From Acidipropionibacterium timonense (GTDB lineage Bacteria > Actinomycetota > Actinomycetes > Propionibacteriales > Propionibacteriaceae): a stretch of 64,000 nt of DNA. Positions within the stretch are counted from its first letter, which is position 1, and each line of letters starts with the position of its first letter. The position numbers and the translations under genes were made by a program. The notes beneath the pieces are model-generated. The model was not told where the DNA came from, did no database searches, and saw only the letters and a program-made list of their open reading frames with translations. Of the stretch, positions 45,925 through 55,975 are shown one piece after another. The stretch lies in NCBI RefSeq assembly GCF_900605005.1, contig NZ_LR027558.1:93736-157735 (forward strand), read 5' to 3'.

Positions 45925-46713
45925 TCAGTCGAGGGTCGACGTCGCGGTGACGACCCCATCAGGTCTGCGGACCTGGTGGGGTTCGATCGTCATGACGGCC
46001 GGTGCGGTCGCCGGGGCGGCGAACCGGTAGCTGAACGTCGTCCCGGTCGGGTCGACGCCGGCGAAGGTCTCCTCGGCCATCCACAGGGCCTGCAGGGGGC
46101 CGTGGATGACGAGCCCGTCGTGCCCGGAACGGGCGCAGAAGTCCTTGTCCCAGTGGATCCGATAGGGGTTGGCGGTGAGCGCCGAGAAGGTGACGAGGGC
46201 CGGTTCGGTGACGCGGACCCTCCGGGCGCCGGTGGCGAGGGCGTCGAAGGCCGGCTCGACGAGGCGGGCGTCGGCGTCGGTGGTGCCCGAGGCAGGCTTC
46301 GCCGGCATGAAGACGTAGTCGGCCTCGTCGACCACGGCCGTGCGCCCGTCCTGACGCCACGTTGAGGTCATCGTGACGAACCGCAGCGGGCCGCGGCGTC
46401 CCTGCTTGTCGACGCTGCTCGTGAGCTCGGTGGTGCGCGTCGTCTCCCGCCCCAGCCGCAACGGTGCGAGGGTGTGGACGCGACCGCCGGCGAACATCCT
46501 CGTCACACCGGGTCCGGGGGTGGTGGGGGCGCCGACGAGGTACCCGTCGTCGTCCAGGTCCTCGGGGTGCACCGGGTCGAGGAGCAGGCACCAGTGCCAG
46601 CACGGCGGGACGAGCCCCTCCGGGTGGCCTGCCTCCTGCCGCCCCGTCGCGGGCGCCCCACGGCCGAGGAAGGCCGCCAGGGGCGCCAGGTCCTCGGCGC
46701 GAAGGACCGTCAC
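45925..46713 (-). CDS. MaoC-like hydroxyacyl-thioester dehydratase
   Basis: A 262-residue double-hotdog protein related to mesaconyl-C4-CoA hydratase and mitochondrial HTD2-type dehydratases. The N-terminal half has [12 protein letters not shown] and [17 protein letters not shown]; the C-terminal half has [18 protein letters not shown] with the catalytic His/Asp pair and LVIHGPLQA. The physiological substrate is unknown. GTG at 46713 overlaps the upp stop by 4 bp (GTGA), so the two are coupled, though no metabolic link is obvious. Confidence 0.83.
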   Translation of the reverse strand: MTVLRAEDLAPLAAFLGRGAPATGRQEAGHPEGLVPPCWHWCLLLDPVHPEDLDDDGYLVGAPTTPGPGVTRMFAGGRVHTLAPLRLGRETTRTTELTSSVDKQGRRGPLRFVTMTSTWRQDGRTAVVDEADYVFMPAKPASGTTDADARLVEPAFDALATGARRVRVTEPALVTFSALTANPYRIHWDKDFCARSGHDGLVIHGPLQALWMAEETFAGVDPTGTTFSYRFAAPATAPAVMTIEPHQVRRPDGVVTATSTLD

Positions 46714-47351
46714 TCGGCCAGTCCGTAGAGGCGGTCCCCGGCGTCACCCAGACCCGGGACGATGTAGCCCTTCTCGTTGAGCCTCTCGTCGACGCAGGCC
46801 ACGACGAGGGTGCAGCGGATGCCGAGGTCGGCCACGAGCTCGCGGAACCTTTCGATGCCCTCGGGAGCCGCCAGGATGCACAGGCACACGACGTGGTTGG
46901 CGCCGCGGTTGGCCAGGAACTGCACCGCACCGCCGAGGGACCCACCGGTGGCGAGCATGGGGTCGAGGACGAAGCACTGGCGGCCCGACAGATCGCCGGG
47001 AAGCCGCTCGGCGTAGGTCATCGGCTGGAGGGTCTGCTCGTCGCGGGCCATGCCGACGAAGCCGACCTCGGCGGTCGGGATGAGCCGCATCATGCCCTCG
47101 AGCATGCCCAGCCCGGCGCGCAGGATCGGCACGACGAGAGGCTTGGGGCGGCTCAGCGCGACCCCGCCGGTGGTCGTGATGGGGGTGACGACGGTGCACG
47201 GGTCCACCTGGACCTCGCGGGTGGCCTCGTAGGCCAGCAGGGTGACGAGCTCCTCGACGAGCTGACGGAACACCGGGCTGGGGGTGTCGACCGACCTCAG
47301 CAGGGTGAGCTTGTGGGAGACGAGGGGATGGTCCATGACGCGCAATTCCAC
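46710..47351 (-). CDS. upp: Uracil phosphoribosyltransferase
   Basis: Makes UMP from uracil and PRPP in pyrimidine salvage. 213 residues; [15 protein letters not shown] at the N-terminus, [13 protein letters not shown], and the PRPP loop [17 protein letters not shown] are diagnostic, with [15 protein letters not shown] at the end. GTG at 47351 chosen, with GAAGCT 6 nt upstream; the ATG at 47336 would remove only MELRV-type residues. Confidence 0.95.
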   Translation of the reverse strand: MELRVMDHPLVSHKLTLLRSVDTPSPVFRQLVEELVTLLAYEATREVQVDPCTVVTPITTTGGVALSRPKPLVVPILRAGLGMLEGMMRLIPTAEVGFVGMARDEQTLQPMTYAERLPGDLSGRQCFVLDPMLATGGSLGGAVQFLANRGANHVVCLCILAAPEGIERFRELVADLGIRCTLVVACVDERLNEKGYIVPGLGDAGDRLYGLAE

Positions 47352-47438
47352 GGGCCCAGCTTCCCACATCGGGGCGACCGGGCGCCCGGCAGGTGCCGGT
47401 CGGGAGCAATTCGGCCCCGGGACTGTGAACGCCGCGGA

Positions 47439-48164
47439 ATGTCTGACACGATGGGACACGTCCGTGAGTTCGAGGAGGTCGTTGTGCGTCCGTACAGTGA
47501 TGACGAAGTCGATCCGACCGATGGCCGCGCCCTGTCCCCGGACGAGGACCGGCGTGTCGAGATGGACGAGGAACTCGATCCCGGCGACGACCGGGATCTC
47601 GAGGACGACGATCTCGACGACCTCGACGATGACGACGACTTCGATGATGACGACGAGGACTACGACGACCTCGACGAGTTGGAGGACGCCTCCGACGACG
47701 AGATCGACTGCGTCGTCGCCCTCTACGCCGACGACGGTGAGCGCACCGCGGTGCCCATGGACTCCGAGCTGGCCAACGACCTCGACGAGCTCATGACCCA
47801 GCTGCGGCGTCTGCCCGGGGACGCCGGGGCGGTCGCGCTGGTCTCGATCGACCACCAGTTCTTCGTCATCGTGCGGGTGCGCGGACGCAACGTCCAGGTG
47901 TTCCTCTCGGACGGCGTCCAGGCCAACGACTGGCCCATCGCCCGCGACGTCGCCGACTACCTCGGCGAGGACATCCCCGATCCCGATGACGATCCCGAGC
48001 CGATGGGCGACTTCGACCTGCTGGCCGACGTCGGGCTGGGGGAGTTCGACCTCGAGGCGATCACCGAGCTCGACGAGGACTCCGACGAGCAGCTGGCCAC
48101 GGTGGCCCGTCGCATCAACTTCGGGACGCAGTTCGAGCGGGCGGCCCACACCTCGGTGCGCTGA
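47439..48164 (+). CDS. tRNA adenosine deaminase-associated protein, Asp-rich
   Basis: A 241-residue very acidic protein. Residues about 30-85 are dominated by Asp and Glu ([20 protein letters not shown]). The following ~90 residues form the conserved folded region ([31 protein letters not shown]) of an actinobacterial family found next to tadA. Function unknown. ATG at 47439 is preferred; an ATG at 47451 and a GTG at 47484 are in frame. It is divergent from upp and 37 bp before tadA. Confidence 0.78.
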   Translation: MSDTMGHVREFEEVVVRPYSDDEVDPTDGRALSPDEDRRVEMDEELDPGDDRDLEDDDLDDLDDDDDFDDDDEDYDDLDELEDASDDEIDCVVALYADDGERTAVPMDSELANDLDELMTQLRRLPGDAGAVALVSIDHQFFVIVRVRGRNVQVFLSDGVQANDWPIARDVADYLGEDIPDPDDDPEPMGDFDLLADVGLGEFDLEAITELDEDSDEQLATVARRINFGTQFERAAHTSVR

Positions 48165-48201
48165 CCGCGCGGTGGGGCAGGTGAGCCCGGCGGGCGGGCC
48201 G

Positions 48202-48672
48202 ATGGACGGCTGGCTCGCCGCCATGGACGAGGCCCTGTCGTGGGCCGAGGACGCCGGACGCCGCGGCGACGTCCCGGTCGGGGCGGTGCTCCTGGGGCCG
48301 GACGGGTCGGTCCTGGGGGCCGGAGCCAACGAACGTGAACTCACCGGCGACCCCACCGCCCACGCCGAGGTCCTGGCGATCCGGCGGGCCGCGGCCCGGC
48401 TGGCGGCCGCAGGAGGGTCGAGCGGTTGGCGCCTGGAGGACTGCACCCTCGTCGTCACCCTCGAGCCCTGCACGATGTGTGCCGGGGCGATCGTCGCCGC
48501 GCGGGTCGGACGGCTCGTGTTCGGCGCCTTCGACCCCAAGGCAGGGGCGGTGAGCTCCCTGTGGGACGTCGTGCGCGACCCCCGGCTCAACCACCGGGTG
48601 CACGTCGTCCCGGGGGTACGGGCCGACGCGTGCGCCGAGCTGCTGCGCCGGTTCTTCGACGCCCGGAGGTGA
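48202..48672 (+). CDS. tadA: tRNA-specific adenosine deaminase
   Basis: Deaminates adenosine-34 to inosine in tRNA-Arg(ACG), the tRNA present at 17170 in this window. 156 residues with the zinc deaminase motifs [10 protein letters not shown] (His ligand, proton-shuttle Glu) and [14 protein letters not shown] (two Cys ligands), plus DVPVGAVLL at the N-terminus. ATG at 48202 matches the usual start; a GTG at 48181 in frame would add seven residues. Confidence 0.94.
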   Translation: MDGWLAAMDEALSWAEDAGRRGDVPVGAVLLGPDGSVLGAGANERELTGDPTAHAEVLAIRRAAARLAAAGGSSGWRLEDCTLVVTLEPCTMCAGAIVAARVGRLVFGAFDPKAGAVSSLWDVVRDPRLNHRVHVVPGVRADACAELLRRFFDARR

Positions 48673-48737
48673 GTTCGGCGCGGGAGGCGCCGGCTCGGTG
48701 CGGCGGTCGTCCCGGGGCGGGACGGTACCGTGGTCGG

Positions 48738-50132
48738 GTGAGTTCATCGTCATCGTCGGGGGAGTCGGCCCCGTCCGAGCCGGCCACGAGGACCAGGGCC
48801 CCGGGGCTTCTCGGGTTCCTGGCTCGCCACGACTTCCTCGCGTCGGTCCTCAAGGTCATCTCGGGCACTGGCGTCGCTCAGCTCGTCGCGATGGTGGCCA
48901 TCCTTGTCGTCACCCACAAGGTGGACCCGGCGCAGTGGGGCATCTACTCCGCCGTGTACGCCGCAGCAGGATTCGTCATCCCCGTGGCGGCGCTGCGCTA
49001 CGACATGGCCATCGTTCTGCCACGCGACGATGCCGAGGCCCGTGCCATCTTCGGCCTGGCGACCAAGATCAATGCCATCATCTCGGTGCTGGCCACCCTC
49101 GTCATGATCCCTCTGGGTGGCGTGCTCGCCAGTCTGCTCGATGCCCCCGCCGGAACCCGGTGGTGGATGCTGGCCGTCGGCGCCTTCATCTTCACCTACT
49201 GCGAGTACAACATCGTCAACTACTGGGCGAACCGACGCAAGCAGTTCGGCGTCATCGGGACGAACGCCGTGTGGAACCAGGCTGTGACGGCTGCCGGACG
49301 ACTCATCGGGGCTTTCACGGGGCTGGGCGCGGGCGGACAGATCGTCGCCGCGGTGGTGGGTGAGGCGGCCGGCCTCAACAACTTCCGCAGTCGGCTGGGG
49401 AAGGATCTGGTCGGTGTGAGGCCCGCCCCCATTCCGGCCCGTGAACTCATGCGCAGGTATCGCAAGATGCCCCTGCTCACGGCCCCGAATGCCATCGTCG
49501 ATGCGATCCGACTCCAGGGCATCACCTGGTCGATGGGCATCTACTACTCGAAGACCGTCATGGGACTGTTCACCATGGCGTGGTCGCTCATGCAGGTGCC
49601 GGCGAGCGTCATCAATCAGGCGATGTCGCAGGTGTTCTTCCAGAAGCTGTCGGTCACTGATGGCGGCCACATGTTCCGGACGGTTCGTCAGTCGATCGTG
49701 CGGTCGGCTGTGGCCGGGATAATCCCCTTCGCCCTGCTGTACTTCCTCGTCCCGCCGATCCTCCCGCTCCTCATGGGGGCCTCCTATCGGCCCGTGGCCT
49801 CGATCTCGGTGGCGCTGGTCCCGTGGCTGTACCTCAACTTCATCACCTCCCCCGTGAGCAACCTCTTCATCGTCACGAGGAACAACGGGATCGCCCTCAT
49901 CTTCGCGATCGTCTACGCGGCGGTGCCGCTGACCTATCTGGCGACCCGGCACGGCGAGATCGTCAGCACGGTGTCGGGGATGGCGTGGTGCCAGACCGTG
50001 CTGCTGGTGCTCTACCTCGGGCTCGCCCTGCTCGTCGCGTGGAGCTTTGACCGCAGGGCCGGAGCGGGAGCGGCGGATGCCCCGGCAGGGGAGGGGGGTT
50101 CGGCCGACGAGGGCGGCCCGGGCGAAGCCTGA
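48738..50132 (+). CDS. Polysaccharide flippase (MOP superfamily)
   Basis: A 464-residue membrane protein with about 12-14 helices of the Wzx-like exporter fold ([20 protein letters not shown] at the start, then [19 protein letters not shown]), which move lipid-linked sugar units across the membrane. The C-terminal ~30 residues are a disordered Gly/Ala/Glu tail. No glycosyltransferases are adjacent. GTG at 48738 has TACCGT 6 nt upstream. Confidence 0.87.
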   Translation: MSSSSSSGESAPSEPATRTRAPGLLGFLARHDFLASVLKVISGTGVAQLVAMVAILVVTHKVDPAQWGIYSAVYAAAGFVIPVAALRYDMAIVLPRDDAEARAIFGLATKINAIISVLATLVMIPLGGVLASLLDAPAGTRWWMLAVGAFIFTYCEYNIVNYWANRRKQFGVIGTNAVWNQAVTAAGRLIGAFTGLGAGGQIVAAVVGEAAGLNNFRSRLGKDLVGVRPAPIPARELMRRYRKMPLLTAPNAIVDAIRLQGITWSMGIYYSKTVMGLFTMAWSLMQVPASVINQAMSQVFFQKLSVTDGGHMFRTVRQSIVRSAVAGIIPFALLYFLVPPILPLLMGASYRPVASISVALVPWLYLNFITSPVSNLFIVTRNNGIALIFAIVYAAVPLTYLATRHGEIVSTVSGMAWCQTVLLVLYLGLALLVAWSFDRRAGAGAADAPAGEGGSADEGGPGEA

Positions 50133-50168
50133 TCGCGTGGGGCTGCGGTGGTGTCAGGTCGACTCCAC

Positions 50169-50232
50169 GTCGGGAGAACCCCCTGAGGTGAGGATTGTTC
50201 CCCTGGAGGGGAAGATTTCCGAGCTGGGGGTG
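50169..50232. repeat. Family B palindromic repeat, copy B2
   Basis: Arms GTCGGGA (50169-50175) and TCCCGAC (50226-50232), with the interior CCCCTGGAGGGGAA shared exactly with B1 at 35694 and a matching GGGTGATTTCC block. It lies just downstream of the flippase gene. Confidence 0.65.
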
Positions 50233-50381
50233 ATTTCCCGACATCGGTGTGCCGGCACCCTCGCGCCTGAGCCGCCATGCGGTCCCGGCGAGCCCTCATG
50301 TCGCGGTCAGTGACCCTGCCAGCGGTCCAAGAACCCCTCGGTTTGCCAACAGGGGGTGACCATCGCGTAAACTCACCTCTC

Positions 50382-50466
50382 GGTGACGTGTCTGAGCGGC
50401 CGAAAGTGCCCGCCTCGAAAGCGGGTGTAGCGAGAGCTACCGAGGGTTCAAATCCCTCCGTCACCG
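50382..50466 (+). tRNA. tRNA-Ser(CGA)
   Basis: Acceptor GGTGACG pairs with CGTCACC. The anticodon stem CCCGC/GCGGG encloses CTCGAAA, anticodon CGA. Long variable arm; T arm GGGTTCAAATCCC. Promoter-like TTGCCA (50343-50348) and TAAACT (50368-50373) precede it with a 19-bp spacer. Confidence 0.95.
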
Positions 50467-50473
50467 CCGAGTG

Positions 50474-50510
50474 CTGGGCCCGTGATCCCGATGGGGGATC
50501 ACGGGCCCAG
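50474..50510 (+). terminator. Strong hairpin after tRNA-Ser(CGA)
   Basis: A perfect 16-bp stem, CTGGGCCCGTGATCCC at 50474-50489 pairing with 50495-50510, with a 5-nt loop, 7 nt after the tRNA. No long U-tract, as is common for terminators in high-GC actinobacteria. Confidence 0.75.
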
Positions 50511-50581
50511 CCGCGTCGTGCCGCCGACCGCGTGGTGGATTCCTCCCGCATCGTCCCCGGCCGGCCTGAAAGAATGACCCC

Positions 50582-52090
50582 ATGGCCATGTTCGACCTCG
50601 CCCTCCTCCTGGGGGCTCTGGTCGCGCTGTTGGCCGCGATGGCCGCACGGATCGGCAGCAGGTTGGGGCTGCCGGCCCTGCTGCTCTTCCTCCTCGTCGG
50701 GATGCTCCTGGGTCCGGTGGGGTTCGGTGTCCAGTTCAATGACCCTGACCTCGCGCACGGCCTGGGGTTCAGCGCGCTGGTCCTCATCCTGGCCGAGGGT
50801 GGCCTGTCGACGCGGTGGTCGACGATCCGTCCGGCCCTGGCCCCGGCCGTCCTCCTGGCCACCGTCGGCACCGCGGTCTCCATCGGGGCGATGACCCTCT
50901 TCGGGCACCTGGCCCTGGGGCTGTCATGGACCGTCGCCGCCCTGCTCGGGGCGGTCACCGCCCCGACCGACTCGGCAGCCGTCTTCTCCGTGCTGCGCGG
51001 GGTCCCCCTGCCCGCCCGGGTGCGGTCGGTGCTCGAGGCCGAGTCGGGCCTCAATGACGCCCCGACCGTCCTCGTCGTCATCGCCATGTCGGGTCTGGCC
51101 ACGGGGCATCCGCCCCACGGTGGGCTCGTCGGCCTCCTGGCCTCCATCGTCCTCGAGCTGGCCGGCGGCATTCTCGTCGGACTCGTCATCGGCTGGGTCG
51201 GGGTGCGGGTGAGCCGGCAGGTGAGCCTGCCGTCGTCGAGCCTCTACGGCCTGGTCGCCGTGTGCTGGGCGGTGCTCGCCTACGGAGCGGCGGTGCAGGT
51301 GCACGTCTCCGGGTTCGCCGCGGTGTACGTCGCCGCCGTCCTCGTCGGCAACTCGGACCTGCCCTATCGCCATGCCACGGCGTCCTTCGCGGAAGGGGTC
51401 GGATGGATGTCGCAGATCGGGCTGTTCGTCATGCTCGGACTGTTGGCCAATCCCGACCGACTCACCTGGGGTTCGGTCGGGGAGGGGGTCGCCGCCGGCA
51501 TGTTCCTCACCTTCGTGGCCCGGCCGCTGTCGGTCGTCCTGTGCACCGCCGGGTTCCGGACGCCGTGGCGTCATCAGGCCTTCCTGTCGTGGGCAGGACT
51601 GCGCGGGGCCGTCCCCATCATCCTGGCGACGATCCCCATGTCGGACCATCTCGACCATGCCGACAAGCTCTTCGACGTCGTCCTGGTCCTCGTCGTCGTC
51701 TTCACCGTCCTCCAGGGCCCGACCCTGCCCGCCGTGGGCGCGGCCCTGGGCCTCGTCGACCCCGACGCCGCCCGGGACGTCGACATCGAGGTGGCCCCGC
51801 TCGACGAGATCGACGCCGAACTCATCCAGGTGCACGTGCCCCTCGAGTCACGCCTCGTCGGGGTGACGGTCCACGAGCTGCGGATGCCGCGCAACGCCGT
51901 CGTCTCTCTGGTGATCCGGGGGGACGAGTCCTTCGCCCCACACGCCGAGACCGTGCTGCGCCCCGAGGATGAGCTGCTCATCGTCACCCCGGCGCAGCAC
52001 CGTCGGGCGGTGGCCGAACGGCTCACCGAGATCGGCCGGGCCGGGCGCCTGGCTCGGTGGAACGGGGTGCGGGTGCGCGCCGAGGAGTGA
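50582..52090 (+). CDS. Potassium/proton antiporter, CPA1 family with TrkA-C domain
   Basis: A 502-residue membrane protein of the NhaP2/CvrA type: about 12 helices (residues 1-395) including TAPTDSAAVFSVLRG and LNDAPTVLVVIA with the conserved Asp residues, and a C-terminal TrkA-C-like domain (about 425-500). Proposed to expel K+ or Na+ in exchange for protons and help control cell volume. AAGAAT ends 6 nt before the ATG. A second antiporter, unlike this one in its long tail, is at 6009. Confidence 0.9.
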   Translation: MAMFDLALLLGALVALLAAMAARIGSRLGLPALLLFLLVGMLLGPVGFGVQFNDPDLAHGLGFSALVLILAEGGLSTRWSTIRPALAPAVLLATVGTAVSIGAMTLFGHLALGLSWTVAALLGAVTAPTDSAAVFSVLRGVPLPARVRSVLEAESGLNDAPTVLVVIAMSGLATGHPPHGGLVGLLASIVLELAGGILVGLVIGWVGVRVSRQVSLPSSSLYGLVAVCWAVLAYGAAVQVHVSGFAAVYVAAVLVGNSDLPYRHATASFAEGVGWMSQIGLFVMLGLLANPDRLTWGSVGEGVAAGMFLTFVARPLSVVLCTAGFRTPWRHQAFLSWAGLRGAVPIILATIPMSDHLDHADKLFDVVLVLVVVFTVLQGPTLPAVGAALGLVDPDAARDVDIEVAPLDEIDAELIQVHVPLESRLVGVTVHELRMPRNAVVSLVIRGDESFAPHAETVLRPEDELLIVTPAQHRRAVAERLTEIGRAGRLARWNGVRVRAEE

Positions 52091-52120
52091 GGGTCAGATC
52101 ACGGTGGACGACGGAGCGAC

Positions 52121-52663
52121 TCACTTGGACGGCGTGGCCGTGGCACTGGGCGTCGGGCTGGGGGAGGGCAGGCACACCGGCCCGCTCACCGCGATCGACG
52201 TCGGCGCCTTGGCGTTGAAGCCGGCGTAGGTCTCGCCGATGAGCACCTTGACGGCATGGTCGACGCGGGTCTTGTCCTCCCGGATCGTCGACTTGGGGAA
52301 GAACCCCTGCACGAGGCGGACCTCCGGGTCGGTCTTCGAGTATCCGACGATGATCGTCGCCTTGATCCGCTCATCGGTGTTGCCGACCCCGGTCACGGTG
52401 AACCCCTTGGCCTTGAGCTGCTTGCCGACGGTGCTGGCCAAGCCGTGCTGGTGGCCGCCGTTGAGGACGACGAGGGAGAGGTCGGAGGTCTTGAGCGTCT
52501 TGCCGACGTTCTGGTTGACGCAGGGCTGGATCTTGGCGCTGGCCGGCGGCGCGGTGAGTTGCTTCCATCCGACCTTGAAGGCGACGACGAGGATGACGAC
52601 GAGCAGGACCAGCGTCACCGGGGTTCCGGCCAGGCGTAGGTATCGACGGACCTCAGGAGTCAT
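52121..52663 (-). CDS. LytR_C domain membrane protein
   Basis: A 180-residue protein with one N-terminal transmembrane helix (about 11-31) and an extracytoplasmic LytR C-terminal domain (about 60-150: LSLVVLNGGHQHGLASTVGK, GFTVTGVGNTDE), followed by a Pro/Ser/Thr tail. Such free-standing domains are thought to assist LCP-type wall ligases, one of which is encoded at 14917. A CTCAGGAGTC-type ribosome binding site is on the coding side. Followed in the operon order by the small 52678 gene upstream. Confidence 0.85.
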   Translation of the reverse strand: MTPEVRRYLRLAGTPVTLVLLVVILVVAFKVGWKQLTAPPASAKIQPCVNQNVGKTLKTSDLSLVVLNGGHQHGLASTVGKQLKAKGFTVTGVGNTDERIKATIIVGYSKTDPEVRLVQGFFPKSTIREDKTRVDHAVKVLIGETYAGFNAKAPTSIAVSGPVCLPSPSPTPSATATPSK

Positions 52664-52677
52664 GGTGGGCGGCTCCG

Positions 52678-52971
52678 TCAGTGCAGTTCGAGGACCCGGG
52701 CGTGCAACGTCTGACGCTGCTGGAGGGCTGCCCGCAGGGCGCGGTGGAGACCGTCCTCGAGGTACAGCTCCCCTCGCCAGGCGACGACATGGGCGAAGAG
52801 GTCGCCGTAGAAGGTGGAGTCGTCCTCGAGGAGGTTGTTGAGGTCGAGGGTGCTCTTCGTCGTCGTGAGCTGGTCGAGTCGCACCTGCACCGGCGGGATC
52901 TCGGACCACTGCTTCTGGACGTACCCATGGTCCGGGTAAGGGCGGCTGTCACCGACTCGTTTGAAGATCAC
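52678..52971 (-). CDS. Conserved actinobacterial protein annotated as VapB-like
   Basis: A 97-residue protein (IFKRVGDSRPYPDHGYVQKQ, then STFYGDLFAHVVAWRGELYL, LEDGLHRALRAALQQRQTL). Members are often labelled as VapB-type antitoxins, but no PIN-domain toxin or other partner is adjacent, so I would not treat it as a toxin-antitoxin module. GTG at 52971 with TAGAAT (complement of 52979-52984) 7 nt upstream. It heads a leftward pair with the LytR_C gene and is divergent from the HerA-like gene. Confidence 0.72.
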   Translation of the reverse strand: MIFKRVGDSRPYPDHGYVQKQWSEIPPVQVRLDQLTTTKSTLDLNNLLEDDSTFYGDLFAHVVAWRGELYLEDGLHRALRAALQQRQTLHARVLELH

Positions 52972-53039
52972 AGGGGCGATTCTAACCGGAAGACCGTCGT
53001 CGGTCCCGGCGCCGCAGTCGCTGTGACAGTCTTGGACCC

Positions 53040-54623
53040 ATGAGCCAGACTCCCGCATCGGACGACGTCGTCGCCGTCGTCACCCAGGGCTACACCTTCG
53101 ACGGCCCCTCCCTTGACCTCGGTGTCCTCGTCGCCGACGACGCCCCGGTGCCTGCTGCCCGGGTGCGTCTGCCCCTGGCGATGATGAACCGTCACGGCCT
53201 GGTCGCCGGTGCCACCGGCACCGGCAAGACGAAGACCCTCCAGGTCATGGCCGAGCAGCTCTCGGCCGCCGGGGTCCCCGTCTTCGCGGCCGACGTCAAG
53301 GGTGACCTGTCGGGTCTGGCATCGGCGGGGCAGGCCAGCAACAAGCTGTCCGCCCGCGCCGAGAGGATGGGCCAGGACTGGGCCCCCACCGGCTACCCGG
53401 TCGAGTTCTACGCCCTGGGTGGCCAGGGCCACGGGATCCCGGTGCGCGCCACCGTCACCTCCTTCGGGCCGGTGCTGCTGAGCAAGGTCCTCGGCCTCAA
53501 CGACACCCAGGAGTCGACCCTGGGCCTCGTCTTCCACTACGCCGACCAGGCCGGTCTGCCGTTGCTCGACGTCAAGGACCTCCAGGCCGTCCTCACCCAT
53601 CTCGGGTCACCGGAGGGCAAGGAGGAACTCAAGGGCCTGGGCGGCGTCTCGAGCGCCACCCTGGGCGTCATCGGACGCAAGCTCATCACTTTTTCCGACC
53701 AGGGTGCCGGTGAGTTCTTCGGGGAACCCGAGTTCGACACCGCCGACCTCATGCGCACCGCCGCAGAAGGCCGCGGCGTCATCAGCCTGCTTGAGCTGCC
53801 GAACCTCCAGGACCGTCCGGCACTCTTCAGCACCTTCCTCATGTGGCTGCTGGCCGACCTCTTCCACGACCTGCCCGAGGTCGGGGACGCCGACCGGCCC
53901 AAGCTCGTCTTCTTCTTCGACGAGGCGCACCTGCTCTTCGACGACGCCTCCAAGGCCTTCCTCGACGCCATCGCCCAGACGGTGCGGCTCATCAGGTCCA
54001 AGGGGGTCGGCGTCTTCTTCGTCACCCAGACCCCCAAGGACGTCCCCGAGGACGTCCTGGCACAGCTCGGGTCACGGGTGCAGCACCAGCTGCGGGCGCA
54101 CACCCCCAACGACGCCAAGGCGCTCAAGCAGACCGTGGCGACCTTCCCGCGCAGTTCGTACGACCTCGAGCAGCTGTTGCAGACCCTCGGCATCGGCGAG
54201 GCCGTCGTCACGGTCATGGACCCCGACGGCGCCCCGACCCCGGTCGCCCACACGAAGATCTTCGCCCCGACCTCACTCATGGCCCCGACTCCCGACGACG
54301 TCATCGAGTCGACGGTGACGGCGTCCTCCCTGCACGCGAAGTACGCCACGGCGATCGACCGCGACTCGGCCTACGAGATGCTGGCCCGCAAGTTGGACGC
54401 CGGGGCGCAGGCCGCGGCCCAGGAGCAGGATGCCCGCGACCGGGCCGCGCAGGACAAGGCCGCCCAGGACCAGCGTGCCTCCCAACGCGCCGAGGCCCCG
54501 CGGGCGCGCCAGGGCAAGTCGATGGTCGAGGAGATCCTCGGCTCGAGCATCGTCAAGCAGGCCGCCCGCACGGCGACCCGCGAGATCGTGCGCAGCCTCT
54601 TCGGGACGGCTCGCCGGCGGTGA
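53040..54623 (+). CDS. HerA-like ATPase, DUF853 family
   Basis: A 527-residue P-loop ATPase of the HerA/FtsK superclass. Walker A is GATGTGKTKT (near residue 60), Walker B is LVFFFDEAHLLF (near 295), with a sensor-like FFVTQTPKDVPEDVLAQLGS. The C-terminal ~90 residues are a Gln/Ala/Arg-rich charged region ending in a conserved KQAARTATREIVRSLFG. Proposed to move along DNA or remodel complexes; its role is unknown. CAGTCT lies 7 nt before the ATG; starts of the divergent pair are 68 bp apart. Confidence 0.88.
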   Translation: MSQTPASDDVVAVVTQGYTFDGPSLDLGVLVADDAPVPAARVRLPLAMMNRHGLVAGATGTGKTKTLQVMAEQLSAAGVPVFAADVKGDLSGLASAGQASNKLSARAERMGQDWAPTGYPVEFYALGGQGHGIPVRATVTSFGPVLLSKVLGLNDTQESTLGLVFHYADQAGLPLLDVKDLQAVLTHLGSPEGKEELKGLGGVSSATLGVIGRKLITFSDQGAGEFFGEPEFDTADLMRTAAEGRGVISLLELPNLQDRPALFSTFLMWLLADLFHDLPEVGDADRPKLVFFFDEAHLLFDDASKAFLDAIAQTVRLIRSKGVGVFFVTQTPKDVPEDVLAQLGSRVQHQLRAHTPNDAKALKQTVATFPRSSYDLEQLLQTLGIGEAVVTVMDPDGAPTPVAHTKIFAPTSLMAPTPDDVIESTVTASSLHAKYATAIDRDSAYEMLARKLDAGAQAAAQEQDARDRAAQDKAAQDQRASQRAEAPRARQGKSMVEEILGSSIVKQAARTATREIVRSLFGTARRR

Positions 54624-54789
54624 CCGCCGCCGAGCCCCCGTGTCAGGGCGCATCCGTGCCGCTCCCCGGTCGCCCCGCAGGTCCGGTCGCCGGTCCGCCT
54701 TCCCTCGTCGGCCGGGGGCGAGTTGGATGGACCTCACAGGTCGGCCGGGGTACGGGTTCCGTCCGGCCGGCGACGACGGAAGGATGACG

Positions 54790-55947
54790 ATGACCGAGTT
54801 CGACTTCGACTCACCCACCCCACAGTGGCTGCGGGCGCGTGGCACCGCGCGCTGGCAGGACGTCGCGGAGGGGGTCATCCCGTTGTGGGTCGCCGAGATG
54901 GACTTCCCGGTGGCCCCGGTCATCATCGACGCCATCGAGGGGGCGGTGCACCGTCACGCCTTCGGATACCCCCGTGACAACGGCCTTCGCGAGAGTTGGG
55001 CCGCGTGGCTCGAGCGCCGTCACGGGGCCACCATCGACCCCGCCAAGGTCGTCTACCTCAAGAACGTCCTCACCGGCGTCCAGCTGGCCATCCGCACCTT
55101 CACCGAGCCGGGCAGCCCGGTCATCGTCACCTCGCCGGCGTACATGCCCTTCTGGGAGGTGCCCGGTCTGGAGCACCGCCCCATCATCGACGTGCCCATG
55201 GTCGACGGACCGGCCGGGTGGACCTTCGACCTGGCCGGGATCGACGCCGCCTTCGAGCAGGGCGCCCGCTCGATCATCCTGTGCCAGCCCTACAACCCGC
55301 TCGGCCGGGTCTTCACCGTCGATGAGCTGCTCGCCCTGAGCGAGGTCGTCGCCGCCCACGACGCCTTCGTCATCTCCGACGAGATCCACGGGCCGCTCGT
55401 GGCCGAGGGTGTCGCCACCCCGTACTTCACGGTGAGCGAGGAGGCCGCCCGGCACAGCGTCCTGGTGACCTCGGCGTCCAAGTCGTTCAACATTCCCGGT
55501 CTCATGACGGCGACGCTCACGACCTTCACCGACGAGCACGCCCGGGCCTGGCGCAAGGCCGTCCACCCCCTGGAGGCCGAGGGGGCCACCTACCTGGGGC
55601 TGGAGGCCAACAAGGCCGCCTACGACGAGGGCGGGCCCTGGTTGGACGCCGCCAACGCGTACATCCACGACAATGCCGTCTGGCTGGGGCAGACGCTGTC
55701 CCGGCGACTTCCCGAGGTGGGCTACCGGGTGCCCGAGGGCACCTATCTGGGCTGGCTCGACCTCCGCTCCTACGCCCTGCCGGCGTCGCCCGGACCGTGG
55801 CTGCTGCGTCACGCCCGCATCCGTCTCAACGACGGCCCGACCTTCGGGACCGGGGGAGAGGGGCACGCGCGGATCAACCTGGCCACGCCGCGGCATCTCC
55901 TCGTCGAGGCGGTCGACCGGATGGTCGAGGCCATCGAGGCCCGCTGA
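54790..55947 (+). CDS. PatB/MalY-type PLP-dependent aminotransferase or C-S lyase
   Basis: A 385-residue fold-type I PLP enzyme. IPLWVAEMDFPVAP near the N-terminus is the hallmark of the PatB/MalY (cystathionine beta-lyase) group. The PLP-binding Lys is in TSASKSFNIPG, with SDEIHGPL providing the cofactor Asp. It may cleave cystathionine or act as an aminotransferase. Two in-frame ATGs occur; 54790 is chosen because GGAAGG lies 7 nt before it. Confidence 0.9.
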   Translation: MTEFDFDSPTPQWLRARGTARWQDVAEGVIPLWVAEMDFPVAPVIIDAIEGAVHRHAFGYPRDNGLRESWAAWLERRHGATIDPAKVVYLKNVLTGVQLAIRTFTEPGSPVIVTSPAYMPFWEVPGLEHRPIIDVPMVDGPAGWTFDLAGIDAAFEQGARSIILCQPYNPLGRVFTVDELLALSEVVAAHDAFVISDEIHGPLVAEGVATPYFTVSEEAARHSVLVTSASKSFNIPGLMTATLTTFTDEHARAWRKAVHPLEAEGATYLGLEANKAAYDEGGPWLDAANAYIHDNAVWLGQTLSRRLPEVGYRVPEGTYLGWLDLRSYALPASPGPWLLRHARIRLNDGPTFGTGGEGHARINLATPRHLLVEAVDRMVEAIEAR

Positions 55948-55975
55948 CCGGCCGACCCGCGGACAGGACGGCGGT

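Noticed and set aside
13056..50466. Further integrated elements at the three tRNA-Ser genes
   Set aside because: I saw no second copy of their 3' ends and no integrase near any of them.
52678..52971. Toxin-antitoxin module
   Set aside because: Although the family is often labelled VapB, no toxin gene lies next to it, and its neighbours are a LytR_C protein and a HerA-like ATPase.
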